Assembly (NCBI GenBank): GCA_023394255.1
Contig: JAEXAZ010000256.1
Coordinates: 1-5,919, forward strand
Reading direction: 5' to 3'
Origin: Bacillota bacterium
Lineage (GTDB): Bacteria; Bacillota; Clostridia; Oscillospirales; Ruminococcaceae
Length of the DNA stretch: 5,919 nt
Translations under genes and position numbers: made by a program
The notes under the pieces: model-generated
Databases searched by the model: none
What the model saw: only the letters and a program-made list of their open reading frames with translations
What the model was told of the DNA's origin: nothing
Part shown: positions 5,059 to 5,919 of the stretch, one piece after another
Numbering within the stretch: the first letter of the stretch is position 1
Layout: each line of letters opens with the position of its first letter

Positions 5059-5919
5059 TGTACGCACACCTCCAAATCCCCCTGGCCGTTCAGCAGGTTT
5101 TTGGGAAGGGAAATCTGAATCATTTCCGCGGGGGCGGCTTTTCTGACCCTGACCGTTTTAATAGCGCTGCCATTCTGCATAACGTGGATCTGACAGTCCA
5201 GATGCGGTTTACTGACCCGCAGGGAAAGCCCGACATCGCGGGTCCCGCTGATACGCTGCGGGATCACATGGCCGACCCCGGAACCGGCCAGCGTCCTGAT
5301 AGGGCAGGGGGGCAGCCCGCCGTTTTCCAGATATTCCGCGACAGAGTCGGCAAGCCGTTCGGCCTCCATGGATACAAAATCCACCAGATCATGCACATGA
5401 AGGGCGTTGCCGGCAGCAAATACGCCAGGCACATTTGTCTGCAGGCATTCGTCTACAACTGCGCCGTGCGTATGTTCGTCCAGCTCCGCACCCATATCAA
5501 GCGTCAGCTCATTTTCGGGGATCAGCCCTACCGAGAGAATTAAAGTGTCGCACGCATGATATTGCTCCGTTCCCGGGATAGGCTTCCCGTTTTCGTCCAC
5601 CTGTGAAACCGTAACGCCGGTCAGGCGGGAGCGTCCGTGGATTTCAGTTACGGTATGGTTCAGGAAAAGAGGGATCTCATAATCGTTGAGGCACTGCTGG
5701 ATATTTCTGGGCAGACCGCTGGGGTAGGGTTGAATTTCAAATACCGCCTTGACATGCGCGCCTTCCAGCGTCATGCGCCGTGCCATAATCATGCCAATGT
5801 CCCCGGACCCCAAAATGACCACCTCTTTGCCCACCATGGCGTTATACAGGTTGATATAGGCCTGCGCCACGCCTGCCGTAAACACACCTGCGGGCCGTTC
5901 GCCGGGGATTGAAAGCGCG
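5052..5919 (-). CDS. NAD(P)/FAD-dependent oxidoreductase, pyridine nucleotide-disulfide type (5'-truncated by window edge)
   Basis: This is a flavoprotein that would pass electrons between NAD(P)H and a partner. Only the last 288 residues are in the window. The frame stays open to the right edge upstream of the GTG at 5885 (ALSIPGERPAG), so the gene continues outside. The fragment carries RPAGVFTAG (8-16), the NAD(P)-binding Rossmann motif VVILGSGDIG (33-42) followed by MARRM, the segment TLILSVGLIPENEL (125-138), and the second FAD motif TNVPGVFAAGNALHVHD (161-177), where Asn replaces the common Asp. The C-terminal portion (about 200-288) is a small accessory domain ending in CVQC. The pattern matches the subfamily encoded with DUF1667 and GlpA-like dehydrogenases. 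The stop overlaps the DUF1667 start (ATGCTGA). The real substrate and partner are unknown. Confidence 0.93.
   Translation of the reverse strand, partial: ALSIPGERPAGVFTAGVAQAYINLYNAMVGKEVVILGSGDIGMIMARRMTLEGAHVKAVFEIQPYPSGLPRNIQQCLNDYEIPLFLNHTVTEIHGRSRLTGVTVSQVDENGKPIPGTEQYHACDTLILSVGLIPENELTLDMGAELDEHTHGAVVDECLQTNVPGVFAAGNALHVHDLVDFVSMEAERLADSVAEYLENGGLPPCPIRTLAGSGVGHVIPQRISGTRDVGLSLRVSKPHLDCQIHVMQNGSAIKTVRVRKAAPAEMIQISLPKNLLNGQGDLEVCVQC
5068..5073 (-). promoter_or_regulatory. Ribosome binding site deciding the DUF1667 start
   Basis: GGAGGT on the minus strand, inside the last codons of the oxidoreductase gene and 9 bases before the ATG at 5058. It directly abuts the GTG at 5067, which is therefore too close to be the start. 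Confidence 0.8.

Noticed and set aside
5058..5543. Plus-strand 161-codon open frame opposite the oxidoreductase
   Set aside because: Shadow of a confidently assigned flavoprotein gene, with no domain or ribosome site of its own.

Overview
The window looks like chromosomal DNA of an anaerobic Firmicute, most likely a gut-type clostridium of the Oscillospiraceae/Lachnospiraceae kind. The basis is strong GGAGG ribosome sites, a lipoprotein with a Firmicute-style lipobox and a long Ala/Ser linker, a YcxB-type membrane protein, a DUF1667 gene paired with a flavoprotein, moderate-GC coding DNA and AT-rich intergenic DNA. This placement is an inference from gene style, not a match to a named genome.

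Positions 1-3808, all on the minus strand and read from right to left, form a regulator-transporter operon: a LacI-family repressor, then a complete TRAP solute-binding lipoprotein (DctP type), a small TRAP membrane subunit (DctQ type) and the large TRAP permease (DctM type), which runs off the left edge. The repressor gene comes first, so the regulator is probably made from the transcript it controls. A good sigma-A promoter (-35 TTGACT, 17 bp, -10 TAAAAT) lies at 3860-3888. A CG-centred palindrome typical of LacI operators sits just downstream of the predicted start of transcription, and a second copy lies exactly 150 bp away on the other side of the promoter. Inside the operon there is a 22-bp palindrome in the lacI-dctP gap and a terminator-like hairpin with a T-tract in the dctP-dctQ gap. 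The hairpin probably makes binding protein more abundant than permease.

Positions 3809-4079 are an AT-rich divergent intergenic region (271 bp) that holds both operators, the leftward promoter and a possible extended -10 for the rightward gene. Positions 4080-4613 (plus strand) encode a two-helix membrane protein of the YcxB family, function unknown.

Positions 4622-4665 hold a strong convergent hairpin terminator. To its right, on the minus strand, are the last two genes of another operon: a pyridine-nucleotide/FAD oxidoreductase missing its N-terminus at the window edge, and a DUF1667 protein with a CxxCxxxC...C cysteine pattern. This pair usually accompanies a GlpA-like FAD dehydrogenase, whose gene would be expected beyond position 5919.

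No mobile element, CRISPR array, tRNA or rRNA was seen. The window holds no clearly new system. The most distinctive content is the regulatory architecture of the TRAP operon.
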